From: CAVWUA01 sp963758025
GTDB lineage: Bacteria > Planctomycetota > Planctomycetia > Isosphaerales > Isosphaeraceae
Direction of reading: 5' to 3'
Assembly: GCA_963758025.1 (NCBI GenBank)
Contig: CAVWUA010000021.1
Location: 1-64,000, forward strand
Length of the DNA: 64,000 nucleotides
Within the stretch, counting starts at the first letter, position 1; every line of letters begins with the position of its first letter. This document shows positions 10,730 through 20,600 of the stretch, piece by piece. Under the pieces are notes generated by a model. The model ran no database searches, was not told the DNA's origin, and saw only the letters and a program-made list of their open reading frames with translations. The position numbers and the translations under genes were made by a program.

Positions 10730-11861
10730 ATGAACGACGGCCTCATCGGGCTCGGGGTCGTCGGGTGCGGCGGCTTCGGCCTGTTCGCGCTCCAGCACTT
10801 CACGCAGGTGCGTGGGGTCGGGCTCGTCGGCATGGCCGTGACCCACCGGCCGGCATCGCTGGCGGCGGCCGCCCGGTTCGGCGTCGAGAATGAAGACGAC
10901 CTGGCGGCTTTCCTCGGCCGCGTCGACCTCGACGTGGTCTACATCGCCACCCCTCCCTTCCTCCACCACGCCCAGGCGCTGGCGGCGCTCGAGGCCGGCA
11001 AGCATGTGATCGTCGAGAAGCCGCTGGCCCTGACCGTCCCGCAGGCCGAGCAGCTCGTCGCCGTCGCCCGTCAGCAGGGCCGGACGCTGGTCGCCAACCT
11101 GATGCAGCGGTACAACCCGCTGTACGAGGCCGTGCGCCGGCTCGTCGAGGGCCGGACGCTGGGCGAGGTGCTCCGCGGCTCGTTCGAGAACTACGCCTCG
11201 GACGAGAACCTGCCGGCCGACCACTGGTTCTGGGACCGGGCCCGGAGCGGCGGCATCTTCGTGGAACACGGGGTCCACTTCTTCGACCTGTTCGCCGGCT
11301 GGCTCGGGCGGGGGCGGGTCGAGGCGGCGCATATCGGGGTCCGACCGGGGACGGCCATCGAGGAGCACGTGCGTTGCACGGTCCGCTACGGCGACGCGGC
11401 CCTGGTGGACTTCTATCACGGCTTCCATCAGGCGGCGCGGATGGATCGGCAGGAACTCCGGCTGGTGTTCGAGCGGGGGGAGATCACCCTGTTCGACTGG
11501 GTGCCGACCCGCGCGGATCCGGGCGGCGGTGGACGAGCGGCAGACCCGGGAGTTGTGCGACCTGTTCCCCGGGGCCCGGCTCGACGTCTCCGCATCCTAC
11601 GGCGGCCGCGATCGCTCCTGCCGGGGCCGGGGCAAGGACCTCGACGTCTACCAGGTCATCGAGCTTTCGACCGGGCACGGCCAGGAGAAGTCGCCGCTCT
11701 AGGGCCGGCTGCTCCGGTCCCTGATGGAGGATCAGGTCGCCTGGATCCGGGACCGTGGCCACCAACGGGTCGTGGCCGAGCAAAATGGGCGTGATTCCCT
11801 GGCGATGGCCTGCGAGGCCGACGCGCTGGCCCATGGGGCGGGGGGCGACCGTTGGCCTTGA
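10730..11861 (+). CDS. Gfo/Idh/MocA-family oxidoreductase (frameshift and in-frame TAG)
   Basis: NAD(P)-dependent sugar-type dehydrogenase. The Rossmann motif GLGVVGCGGFGLFAL is at residues 5-20, and the conserved AGKHVIVEKPLALT lies at about residue 100. The substrate-domain block SGGIFVEHGVHFFDLF follows. The frame slips near 11515 into a frame reading ARIRAAVDERQTRELCDLFPGARL. That frame meets TAG at 11700-11702 where TAC (Tyr) would fit, then continues RLLRSLMEDQVAWIRDRGHQRVVAEQNGRDSLAMA to TGA 11859-11861. It overlaps the GH130 start by 10 bp, suggesting translational coupling. A TATAAT hexamer lies at 10640-10645. Confidence 0.8.
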
Positions 11862-12922
11862 AACGACTCGACACGCGTCGGCTGCTCCGGCCAGAGGACC
11901 TCCCCCCGTCCCGCGACGATTTCGAGGTCGTCGGCGCATTCAACCCCGGGGCGGTCCGGGCGGGGGATGAGGTCGTGCTCCTGGTCCGGGTCGCCGAGCG
12001 GCCCCGGCAGCAGCGGCCGGCGTTCCGGGGCCTGCCGCGATGGGACCCGCTGGGGGGCCTGACGGTCGACTGGGTGCCGGAGTCGGAGCTCGAGCCGATC
12101 GATCCGCGGGTCGTCCGGCGCAAGGCCGACGGGCTCGTCCGGCTCACGTTCATTTCGCACCTCCGGGTCGTTCGGTGCGGGGACGGCCGGGCGGTGCGGG
12201 AGATCACCAGGGCCACCCTCCGGCCTCAGGCCGAGTTCGAGGAGTTCGGCGTCGAGGACCCGAGGATCACCGCGATCGACGGCCGGTTCTGGGTGACGTA
12301 CGTCGCCGTCTCGCGGCACGGCCCGGCGACGGCCCTGGCACGCACCGACGACTTCCGGACGTTCGAGCGGCTCGGGGTCATCTTCTGCCCGGAGAACAAG
12401 GACGTGGTCCTGTTCCCCGAGCGGATCGGCGGGATGCACGCCGCGCTGCACCGCCCGATGTGCGCGACGCCGTTCACGCGCCCGGAAATCTGGGTCGCTC
12501 GGTCCGAGGACCTGTTCCATTGGGGCGGCCATGAGCCGGTGACGGTCCCGGGCGGCGAGTGGCAATCCGACCGCGTGGGGGCCGGGGCGCCTCCGATCCG
12601 GGTCGACGAGGGTTGGCTCGAACTGTATCACGGGAATCGCCGACCGGCCCGGCCGGGCGAGGTCGGGGCCTACTTCGGCGGGGCGATCGTCCTCGCCCCG
12701 AGCGATCCGGCGCGGGTGCTCCGGCATCTGGACGAACCCTTCCTCGTCCCCGAGTCCGAATTCGAGGTGGACGGCTTCGTGCCGAACGTCGTCTTCCCGA
12801 CCGGGGTGGTCCGGGATGGCGAAGTGTTGCTCGTCTACTATGGGGCCGCCGACGCGGTGACGGCGGTCGCCGAGTTCCGGGAGCGGGACCTGCTCGTCGA
12901 GATGGTCGCCGTGGAGCGGTAG
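11852..12922 (+). CDS. GH130-family glycoside phosphorylase/hydrolase
   Basis: 356-residue five-bladed beta-propeller enzyme of GH130, a family of beta-mannoside phosphorylases and hydrolases. Visible family features: ENKDVVLFPERIGG, VGAGAPPIRVDEGWLELYHG, GGAIVLAP and PNVVFPTGVVRDGEVLLVYYGAAD. The start is a TTG at 11852, inside the end of the oxidoreductase gene. The pairing suggests joint processing of a mannose-containing glycan. Phosphorolysis against hydrolysis cannot be decided from this reading. Confidence 0.88.
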   Translation: MALKRLDTRRLLRPEDLPPSRDDFEVVGAFNPGAVRAGDEVVLLVRVAERPRQQRPAFRGLPRWDPLGGLTVDWVPESELEPIDPRVVRRKADGLVRLTFISHLRVVRCGDGRAVREITRATLRPQAEFEEFGVEDPRITAIDGRFWVTYVAVSRHGPATALARTDDFRTFERLGVIFCPENKDVVLFPERIGGMHAALHRPMCATPFTRPEIWVARSEDLFHWGGHEPVTVPGGEWQSDRVGAGAPPIRVDEGWLELYHGNRRPARPGEVGAYFGGAIVLAPSDPARVLRHLDEPFLVPESEFEVDGFVPNVVFPTGVVRDGEVLLVYYGAADAVTAVAEFRERDLLVEMVAVER

Positions 12923-13241
12923 GGCCGAGGTCGTCGCGCGGAATGTCCGCCTCGAACGCGATCCGGGGAGCGGGCCGGACGAGGCATGCCGGGCGGAGGA
13001 CGCATCCGCGTCCCCATGCCGGATCGGGGGCGGCAGCGCCGCCTTGCCGCGGGCCCGGCCGTTGCGCAAGAATTCGGGAATCCCATGGAGAGCGATGCCT
13101 TTGCTCCCGCGAGATGCCCCGCCGGGGGCGCAGCCGGGATCGGAGCAACGACCAGGCCGCCTCCGGGCGTTTCGGGGTCGTTGTGCATGAGCAGACAAAT
13201 CGAAAAAGGGTTGTGATTCACCCCCGCGAGGCCCTGCGGAG
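12923..13241. other. Intergenic interval, 319 bp
   Basis: No convincing gene, RNA or terminator seen. GC-rich sequence separating the GH130 gene from the nucleotide-sensor gene, presumably carrying the promoter of the latter. Confidence 0.4.
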
Positions 13242-14492
13242 ATGGACCCGATGGCCGGATATGCCTTTCCCAAGGATCTGCTCGGTGGAATCAAGGACCG
13301 ATGGGACGCCGTCCAGGCACGGCAGGGGTTCGAGTTGCCCGCCGATCACGCGCTCCTCGATCTCCTGGAGATCTGCTACCACGCCTCCTTCCGGGCGGAC
13401 GAGCGACGCCCAGTCCATTGCGCGGTGGCATACGCCCCCATCGCCCAGGTGCCCGACGGGGCGCTGCTGCGCTTCGAGCGTCCCATCGCGCTGACCGACG
13501 ACCAGCTCGTGCGGCTGGCCCCCGTCGTCGACATCCGCCGGACCCTGATCGGCTGCGATCAGGAGGATGGATCACTCCGGATCTGGGGCCTGTTCGAGCA
13601 TGGCCATGCGTGGGTCCAGTATTCCACCGGCGATCCCCCCGATGCTCCGGTCGAAGAGGCGGATTTGCCGCACGACTGCCTCACCATCACCATCGAGGAG
13701 CCGGGGGCGCTGACCGCATCCCGAGGCCGGAGAGGGCTGGTGCGGCTCCGGGAAGGGCGGGTCGTCTTGCCGAAGGAGAACCCGCTCCGGGATGGGAATG
13801 ACCCGCTGGGCATGTTCTTCCGTCGATTGATCGACGATCTCGCGCACTCGCCCCGGCATCGAACCCCGCCGTCCCTGGCCGATCGGAGCGCCGGATGTCG
13901 AACGCTGCTGGATGTCTATACCACTTCGGTCGCCGCCGTCCTGGACCGGATCCGGTCGAGACGACATGGCGGGAGCGTCGTGATCACGCGCACGGCGATC
14001 GATGAATCGCTCGCCCTCGTCACCTACACCGTGGCCGAGCACTCGGGGCTGGTCGGGGAGATCGTGGCCTATCACGAAGCCTTGAGCCATCTCTCGCAAT
14101 TGCCGGCGATCCCATCCGACCGGGCGAGTGAATCGGAGCAACGGCAGGCCGAGACGGCGCTGCGGCTGGCGAGCCGCCGGCTGATTCGCGGGCTGAATCA
14201 GATCAGCCTGCTCGCGGCCGTCGACGGGGCTGTCCTGCTCGACAGCCACTGGCGGATTCAGGGTTTCGGCGTGCGGTTCCCCGTGCTGTTGCCGACCGGA
14301 ACGGCCGTCGTGGACGCCGACACGGGCCTCGAATATGCGTGCGATCAATGGGGTCTGCGCCACCAATCGGTGTTCTCGATCTGCCAGAGGTGCGAGCAGG
14401 CGGTCGGCCTGATCGTTTCCCAGGATGGCGGAGTCAAGGCTGTCAAGTCCGTCGAGGGCAGGCTCCACTTCTGGGATGGGGTCCTGGACTGA
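13242..14492 (+). CDS. DAC-like nucleotide sensor protein (DACNV plus DisA_N-type domain)
   Basis: 416-residue soluble protein. The C-terminal third resembles the diadenylate cyclase (DisA_N) fold: a DGA motif (AVDGAVLLDSHWRIQGFGVRF, about residue 327) and a later GLRHQSVFSICQRC segment followed by AVGLIVSQDGGVKAV. Active cyclases have DGA plus RHR; here the second motif is RHQ, which suggests altered catalysis or nucleotide sensing. The N-terminal half fits the DACNV-type probable sensor region. No membrane segment is visible. The acyltransferase gene lies just downstream on the same strand. The partner pathway is unknown. Confidence 0.65.
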   Translation: MDPMAGYAFPKDLLGGIKDRWDAVQARQGFELPADHALLDLLEICYHASFRADERRPVHCAVAYAPIAQVPDGALLRFERPIALTDDQLVRLAPVVDIRRTLIGCDQEDGSLRIWGLFEHGHAWVQYSTGDPPDAPVEEADLPHDCLTITIEEPGALTASRGRRGLVRLREGRVVLPKENPLRDGNDPLGMFFRRLIDDLAHSPRHRTPPSLADRSAGCRTLLDVYTTSVAAVLDRIRSRRHGGSVVITRTAIDESLALVTYTVAEHSGLVGEIVAYHEALSHLSQLPAIPSDRASESEQRQAETALRLASRRLIRGLNQISLLAAVDGAVLLDSHWRIQGFGVRFPVLLPTGTAVVDADTGLEYACDQWGLRHQSVFSICQRCEQAVGLIVSQDGGVKAVKSVEGRLHFWDGVLD

Positions 14493-14587
14493 AGTCTCGG
14501 ACCGCCTGTCCCCAGATGGCCCTCGCCAGGAGGCCCCTGTCGCGCGATGGGACACGGGCCTGTCGCCGCCGGGCATCTGGAGGAACC

Positions 14588-15814
14588 ATGTCGATGGGCA
14601 CGAGCTTTCGACCGGCCAAGCCTCGGGGGTGGGTCATCCGGGCCGTCCAGGCATTTCTCCGATTCGACCTCGCCCGGCGCAATCGACTCCACCTGGAACC
14701 ACGCGACCTGGCCGTGCTGCGAGCCTTGCCGCGGGGGGCGGGCATCATCCTCGCCGCCAACCACGCCGATGAGACGGACTTCAAGGCCTGCCTGGAGCTG
14801 TCCCGCCGATCGGGCCGCCGGTTCCTGTTCCTGATGAACCGCGAGGCGTTCGACGAGGGTCATGGGGTCGCCGGCTGGTGGCTCCAGCGGCTCGGGGCCT
14901 TCTCGGTCGAACGCGGTGGCCTCCACAACGAGCAGGCGAAACGGTTCGCCATCGAGGTCGTGCTGCGGGGGAGGGAGGTCCTCGTCATCTTCCCGGAGGG
15001 GGAGATCTATTACCTCAACGACCTGGTGCAGCCGTTCAAGAGCGGAGCCGTGGACATCGGGATGCAGGCCGTGGTCGAGGCGCGACGGACCCGGCCGGAC
15101 TGGACGGCCTACCTCGTCCCCATGGCGCTCAGGTATCACTACCGCGGGACCGTCTCGCCCATCCTGGAGCGACGGACCCGGTTGATGGAGCGACGCCTGA
15201 ACCTTCAGATCGCGGGGCTCTCGCTCCAACGCAGGCTGACCCAGATCATGGCGGACCTACTCCGTCGCCAGGAGCGGGCCCATCACCTGAAACTCGAGGC
15301 CGACCGAATGACCGAGCTGGGCGAGCGAGTTCAGGAGGTCCGCGAGGCCATCCTCTCGCAGGCCGAGGCGAGGTACGTTGGGGTCATCGGCAGCCCTCCA
15401 TCGCAGACGATGGACCGGGCTTGGCGGCTTGGCTCCTATTTGCGTGGCCTTCTGGCCCGAGGAGTGCCGTCCGGCGGCGAGGCCTGGGAGCAGGCCCGCG
15501 CGGATCTCGCGAGTTCGGAGAACGTGGCCCAGATGGGGGGCTGGCAGCCTCAATATACCGATGTGGACCCGTCGCCGGAGCGGCTGGCGGAGACGGTCCT
15601 CAAGCTGGAGCGGGAGGTCTACCGGATCAAACGACCGCGGCAACTGGCCCGGCGCGACCTCTTCCTCCGCATCGGCGAACCCATCGACCTGAGCCGCCAC
15701 CTCCCGAACTATCACCGGGACGCACAGGCGGTCCGGCGGGGCCTCGCGGAACAGCTCCGGGACGCGATCCAGCACCTCCTCGGACCCGCGGCCCCGACGA
15801 CCACAGGCCGTTAG
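14588..15814 (+). CDS. PlsC-type lysophospholipid acyltransferase
   Basis: Glycerolipid acyltransferase acting on 1-acyl-glycerol-phosphate or a related acceptor at the membrane. The HX4D catalytic motif is in AANHADETDFKA, the acceptor-site motif in VIFPEGEIYYLNDL. At 408 residues it is longer than a minimal PlsC: an extended alpha-helical C-terminal part follows the PlsC domain. ATG 14588 is preceded by GGAGG. The stop TAG (15812-15814) is the target site of an IS1380 insertion, which leaves the protein unchanged. Confidence 0.85.
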   Translation: MSMGTSFRPAKPRGWVIRAVQAFLRFDLARRNRLHLEPRDLAVLRALPRGAGIILAANHADETDFKACLELSRRSGRRFLFLMNREAFDEGHGVAGWWLQRLGAFSVERGGLHNEQAKRFAIEVVLRGREVLVIFPEGEIYYLNDLVQPFKSGAVDIGMQAVVEARRTRPDWTAYLVPMALRYHYRGTVSPILERRTRLMERRLNLQIAGLSLQRRLTQIMADLLRRQERAHHLKLEADRMTELGERVQEVREAILSQAEARYVGVIGSPPSQTMDRAWRLGSYLRGLLARGVPSGGEAWEQARADLASSENVAQMGGWQPQYTDVDPSPERLAETVLKLEREVYRIKRPRQLARRDLFLRIGEPIDLSRHLPNYHRDAQAVRRGLAEQLRDAIQHLLGPAAPTTTGR

Positions 15815-17424
15815 CCCGGATATTTCATAGGAAACATGAACATAAGATTTGAGCGACGGCCTAACCTCTTGTAAAATAAGGGTTAGCACAACAACCCATT
15901 CCCCAAAAGGAAAGGCCGTCGCGTGACAGACTGTAACCCAAAATCTCTCGCCTTTTCCAGCATCCAGGGCAAGCAGGTCGTCGCTGACTTTCAGGGAGGA
16001 CGGCTCACCACCGATGCCGGCGTCTTGCTGCTCCGCGAAATCGCGCAACGCACCGGGCTCTTCGACGCCCTCAACGCCGCCATCCCCGACCCCAGACAGC
16101 CGGAGCGGATCACCCACGAGCAGCACGCCATGCTCGCTCAGAGGATCCTGGCCATCGCCCTGGGATACGAGGACCTCAACGACCACCAGACCCTGCGCGA
16201 CGACCCGGCCCTGCAACTGGCCACCGGGAAATTGCCCGACCAGGACGCACCCCTGGCCTCGCCGCCGACGCTCTGCCGGCTCGAGAACCGCGTCGACCGC
16301 AAGACGCTGATCCGCATCAGCGAGGTCCTCGTCGATCAATTCATCGCCTCCCATCCGGAGCCTCCCGAGTCGCTGGTCCTCGACTTCGACGCCACCGACG
16401 ACCCCACGCACGGCAAGCAGGAGGGGCGATTCTTCCACGGATACTATGATCACTACTGCTTCCTGCCCTTATATGTCTTCTGCGGCGACGAGCTGCTGGC
16501 CGCCTATCTCCGCCCCAGCAAGATCGACGCCTCCAAGCACACCCGGGCGTTGCTGAAGCTGCTCGTCGGCAAGCTCCGGGCGGCGTGGCCGGAGGTGAAG
16601 ATCACGATCCGGGGCGACGGCGGCTTCTGCCGCTGGCATCTGATGCGCTGGTGCGATTCGCAAGGCATCGGCTACATCCTGGGGCTCTCGCAGAACTCCG
16701 TGCTCCGGGAGTTGGCGTGCGACCAGATCACGCGGGCCGAGCGTCAATTCCAGCGTACCGGAGAGCCGCAACGGCTGTTCGATTCGTTCTCCTACGCGGC
16801 GAAGACCTGGGACCGTCGCCGTCGGGTGATCGTCAAGGCCGAGCACACCGCCAAGGGTGCCAACCCTCGGTTCCTCGTGGTGAACGTGCCGGGCGATCCT
16901 CAGGAGTTATATGAGGATGTGTATTGCCAACGCGGCGAGATGGAGAACCGGATCAAGGAGCAGCAACTGGGCCTGTTCGCCGACCGGACGAGCTGCCACC
17001 GATTCGTGGCCAACCAGTTCCGGTTGCTGCTGAGCTCGGCGGCGTACGTGCTCGTGCAGACGTTGCGACGCACGGCGCTTCGCGGGACGTCGATGGCTCG
17101 TGCCCAGGTCGGCACGATCCGCCTGACGCTGCTGAAAGTGGCGGCTCGCGTGCTGGTCAGCGCCACGTCGGGTGACGTTCCACCTGGCGAGCAGTTACCC
17201 GTACCGTGCACTCTTCCAGGCGGTCTACGAGAGCACGACAAGCCATCCGTTGGATGCTACGGCAGGCTCGGGTTGAGCCGTCTGATAGGCCGGTGGCGAC
17301 CGATTCCTTCCTGGGGGTCAGGGGGAAGGTGCGCCTCTTGGTCATGGGAAACGAGTTCGAAAGCCGAGTACCCGAAGGTGATCGCTGATTCTTTCCGTAA
17401 AGACGGACAGATGAAATATCCAGG
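15815..17424 (+). mobile_element. IS1380-family element A, copy 2, 1610 bp
   Basis: The ends are CCCGGATATTTCAT (15815) and, inward, CCTGGATATTTCAT (17424), flanked by TTAG at 15811-15814 and 17425-17428. The left TTAG contains the stop codon of the acyltransferase. The right TTAG is shared with the left end of element B at 17429. Confidence 0.93.
15923..17276 (+). pseudogene. IS1380-family transposase A, copy 2 (one-base insertion)
   Basis: Same protein as the intact copy at 8233-9585 except for one extra C near 17163 (VLVSATSGD instead of VLVSARRVT). This replaces the last 39 or so residues and carries the altered frame to 17428. All three catalytic blocks lie upstream of the slip. It could be a true mutation or a consensus error. 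Confidence 0.85.
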
Positions 17425-17629
17425 TTAGGCCTTAAACAAGCGAGGTTCGAGGCCCATGCCGCGTGAATCGGCGTGCCCTGGTCGAGCGCGCACGGTCATC
17501 GGGAAGGCCAAGTGCCTCCGCAGTCCAACCGGCTCGATAGATTCATCGTCACCCCCTACTTCTGCCTCTCGGCTCATGGCGACGCGGTGGACCGGGACGT
17601 CCAGATCCCGGCTTCCATGGCACGGCACT

Positions 17630-20600
17630 TCAGCATCGCAGGGCATGAACCACCCGCAGGAACACCCCTTGCCACTCGTTCCACGACAGCAACCGGTACA
17701 ACAACCGGTGGCCACCCCGGACGATCTGGCTGGGCATCAGGATGATCGTGTTCACGAACCGCTTGAACTCCATCCGCAACAGACCACGCTTCTGCTCACG
17801 ATGAACTTCCTTGTGCCGTGGGTGCTCCGGAACCGACAGCGCGAACCACGCCTTGAGGTTCCACGCCAACGCCGTCATCACCATGTACGCCCAGTTGCTC
17901 ACCAGGTTGTCCACCGCCGCACGCAGCGCGTGCACGCCACTCTTCAGTTGCGCGATCAGGTTGTAGGGTAGGCGGCTGGCGAGGTTCCGGTGTCCCGGAC
18001 CTTTTCCATCCGCCCCCCTCCGAACCGGACAGGATACGTTTCGCATCATCCGGCTCTCCAGCCACTCACTCCGCCCTGTGTCGCAATGGCCTACCGGCGT
18101 GGATGTTGTCATGGCAGATGCGGCAGAGGACCAACGTCTTCCGTCGTCGGGATGCCATGAGTCGCACCCAATCCGGGGGTGGGCGGCCGTCCCGCCGGTT
18201 CAGGTCGGCGAGCTTGCGGACGTGGTGGACCTCCACATTCACCGTGGAGCCACACGCCTCGCATGCGTCCGCCAGAACCCGCTGGAGCAGTTCGGTCCCG
18301 CCGAACCGCTTGCGTTCGAGGGGTTGGTCGTCGATGGATGCCGTCAGGTTTGTCCGGAGTGGCAGCCCGCCGAATCGTCCGACCAGCGGTGCCTTCCCCT
18401 CCCGCGGCACCTGCACTTCCAGACACGCCCTGAATCCGTACGGGGTCATGACCTTTGTCGCGAGCCGGCGAGCCTGCTTCGCGACCGTTGACCGGTGTTT
18501 GTTGGCCAACGTTTTCAGCAGTGACATCCGCATGACCCAGTGGAGCCTGCTCAGCCAGGCGATGTTCGCCGCGAACTGGTAGTACTGCACGAAGCCCCGG
18601 TACTCCGCCTGGTACTGACAGACGATGCTGTAGTCCGAGTCGTGAGTCCATTCCTTCCGGTGGATGGGCTTGCCGTCCCGCGTATAGGAGCGACTCCGCT
18701 CCGCCACGAAGGAAGGCGGCATCCGTAGGGCAACCCCGCCGTTCACCGATCGCCGGTTACCGGTGATCTTGGTGTCGCATTGGATGACCGAGATGTCGTA
18801 GCCGAGGAAGCGTGCTTTCTCGGTATTGGCGTGGGTGATCAGGGTCTTTTCCGCCGACAGTTCCAGACCCAATTCCTGGGCCAGGAATGCCGACAGTCGG
18901 TCCCGGATCGCCTCTGCCTCCGACTTCGGTCCGGCGAACCCGAGCAGGAAATCGTCCGCGTACCGCACGTAACGCAACCGCCGGTAGTTTGGGTCTCGGG
19001 TGTCGCACGATGGGACGGTCCGTCGGGCCGCCTCCAGCGCCTTCGCCTCATCAACCCGCCCCAACTTGCGGCAGCATCTTGACCGGTGCCCGAGCCGCTC
19101 GTGTTCCAGGTTCGCCGCCCGTCGTTTGCCTCTCGTGTACTCCGGGATCAGTGTCTGCTCGACGAACTGGTCCAACCGGTCCAGATAGATATTTGAAAGT
19201 ATTGGGCTGACCGTACCGCCTTGCGGTGATCCGCTGAGGGTCGGTTGTAGCCGCCAATCCTCCAGATAGCCCGCCTGGAGAAGGTTCCGGATCAGTCGGA
19301 GGAAGCGGCCGTCGGTGACGTCATGCCCGAGGATGCCCATCAGGGTCTCATGCCCGATGTTATTAAAGCATCCGCGTATGTCGCCCTCGACGAACCACTT
19401 CGTCCCGGTCCATGCCTTCTTGACCCGCGCCAGCGCGGTGTGGCAGCCGCGTCCCGGCCGGAAGCCGTGGGAGTGGTCGGAGAACCGCGGTTCGTAGTAC
19501 GCCTCCAGGATGGCGCGGACCACGTCTTGCAGCAGCTTGTCCGACCAAGTGGGAATCCCGAGTGGTCTGGAACCTCCTCCTTTCGGTTTCGGGATGTAAA
19601 CCCGTCGCACGGGGGACCAACGATAGCTCTCGCGGCGAACCCGCTCGATGATCCCGTTGATTTTCCCGAGTGACATCCCGTCCACGGTCTCGGCCGTCAC
19701 CCCTTCCGTCATGGCCCCATTGTTTCGATAGAGTCGGGCGTAGGAGTGCAGGTACAGGGCCGGGTTGAACAGTTGGCGATAGACGTCCCCGAGCGGCAGC
19801 CGTTGTCGGCCGCGCTCTCGGATGATGCCAAGGATCGTTTCGGCGTTTCGCATCTCGCGCACCTCCCGTCCCGTGGCATCGAGTGACCTGTCTCCCTTCA
19901 CCATGTGCCGGGCTTTCCCCGGCGCGGATTACTACGGAGACTCCGTGGCCATGGGGCTCGCGCCCGGTAGGCCATCCCATGCTTTGCCGTGAAGGCACGT
20001 CCGAGCGAAGGTTAGGTGCTCCGTTCGTTCCGTGGGCGGGCTCATCGCCCGTCACCCCGACCGCCGGGGGTTCCAATCGCCCAAGAGAACTGCGGTTGGA
20101 GCGGTCGGCACCGTCATCGAGTGTCATGCCGGTGGGACTGCGCTGGTCCGGTGGAACTGGAGTTCAAGCAGTGTAGCCTTCACCGTGCTTCGCAAGCCTT
20201 GCGGCGCGTGGGTCCGGACACTTCGACGCCCACCACCGCTTTACCAACAGGCTATGTTCCCCGCTCGTCTTTCGACGGCGAGTCAGTTGGTCGGCTTAGA
20301 GTCTGTCCCATAAGGGGTGTCAGGCGGCCTCCGGCCTGGGATAGCGGAACTCGGGGTCCTCGCCCGAGGGCTCCAGGCGGTGGAGCATCAACTGGATCAT
20401 CGCCAGCTTGAGGAACGACTCCGATGACAGGACGGTCTTCTCCCGGTCCTGGCTCAGCCGCCGGCACCGACCCAGCCACGCGAACGTCCGCTCCACCGTC
20501 CATCGGATTGGCAGCCGCACCCAACCCCGCTGGCCCTTGGGCCGCCGGATGATCTCCAGGCCCCAGCCGGCGTTTGTCTCGACCCACTCGTAGAGAGCAA

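Noticed and set aside
10223..11428. 401-codon minus-strand gene opposite the oxidoreductase
   Set aside because: Only the last 76 codons, outside the oxidoreductase, resemble a protein; the rest is antisense shadow. Kept only as a possible remnant.
15257..16453. 398-codon minus-strand frame over the acyltransferase and IS1380 copy 2
   Set aside because: It is the antisense of the IS1380 transposase (the same translation occurs opposite copy 1 at 9055-9774) and of the acyltransferase.
17456..17971. Plus-strand 171-codon gene at the left end of IS1380 element B
   Set aside because: Lies opposite the 3' exon of transposase B, which has clear family sequence.
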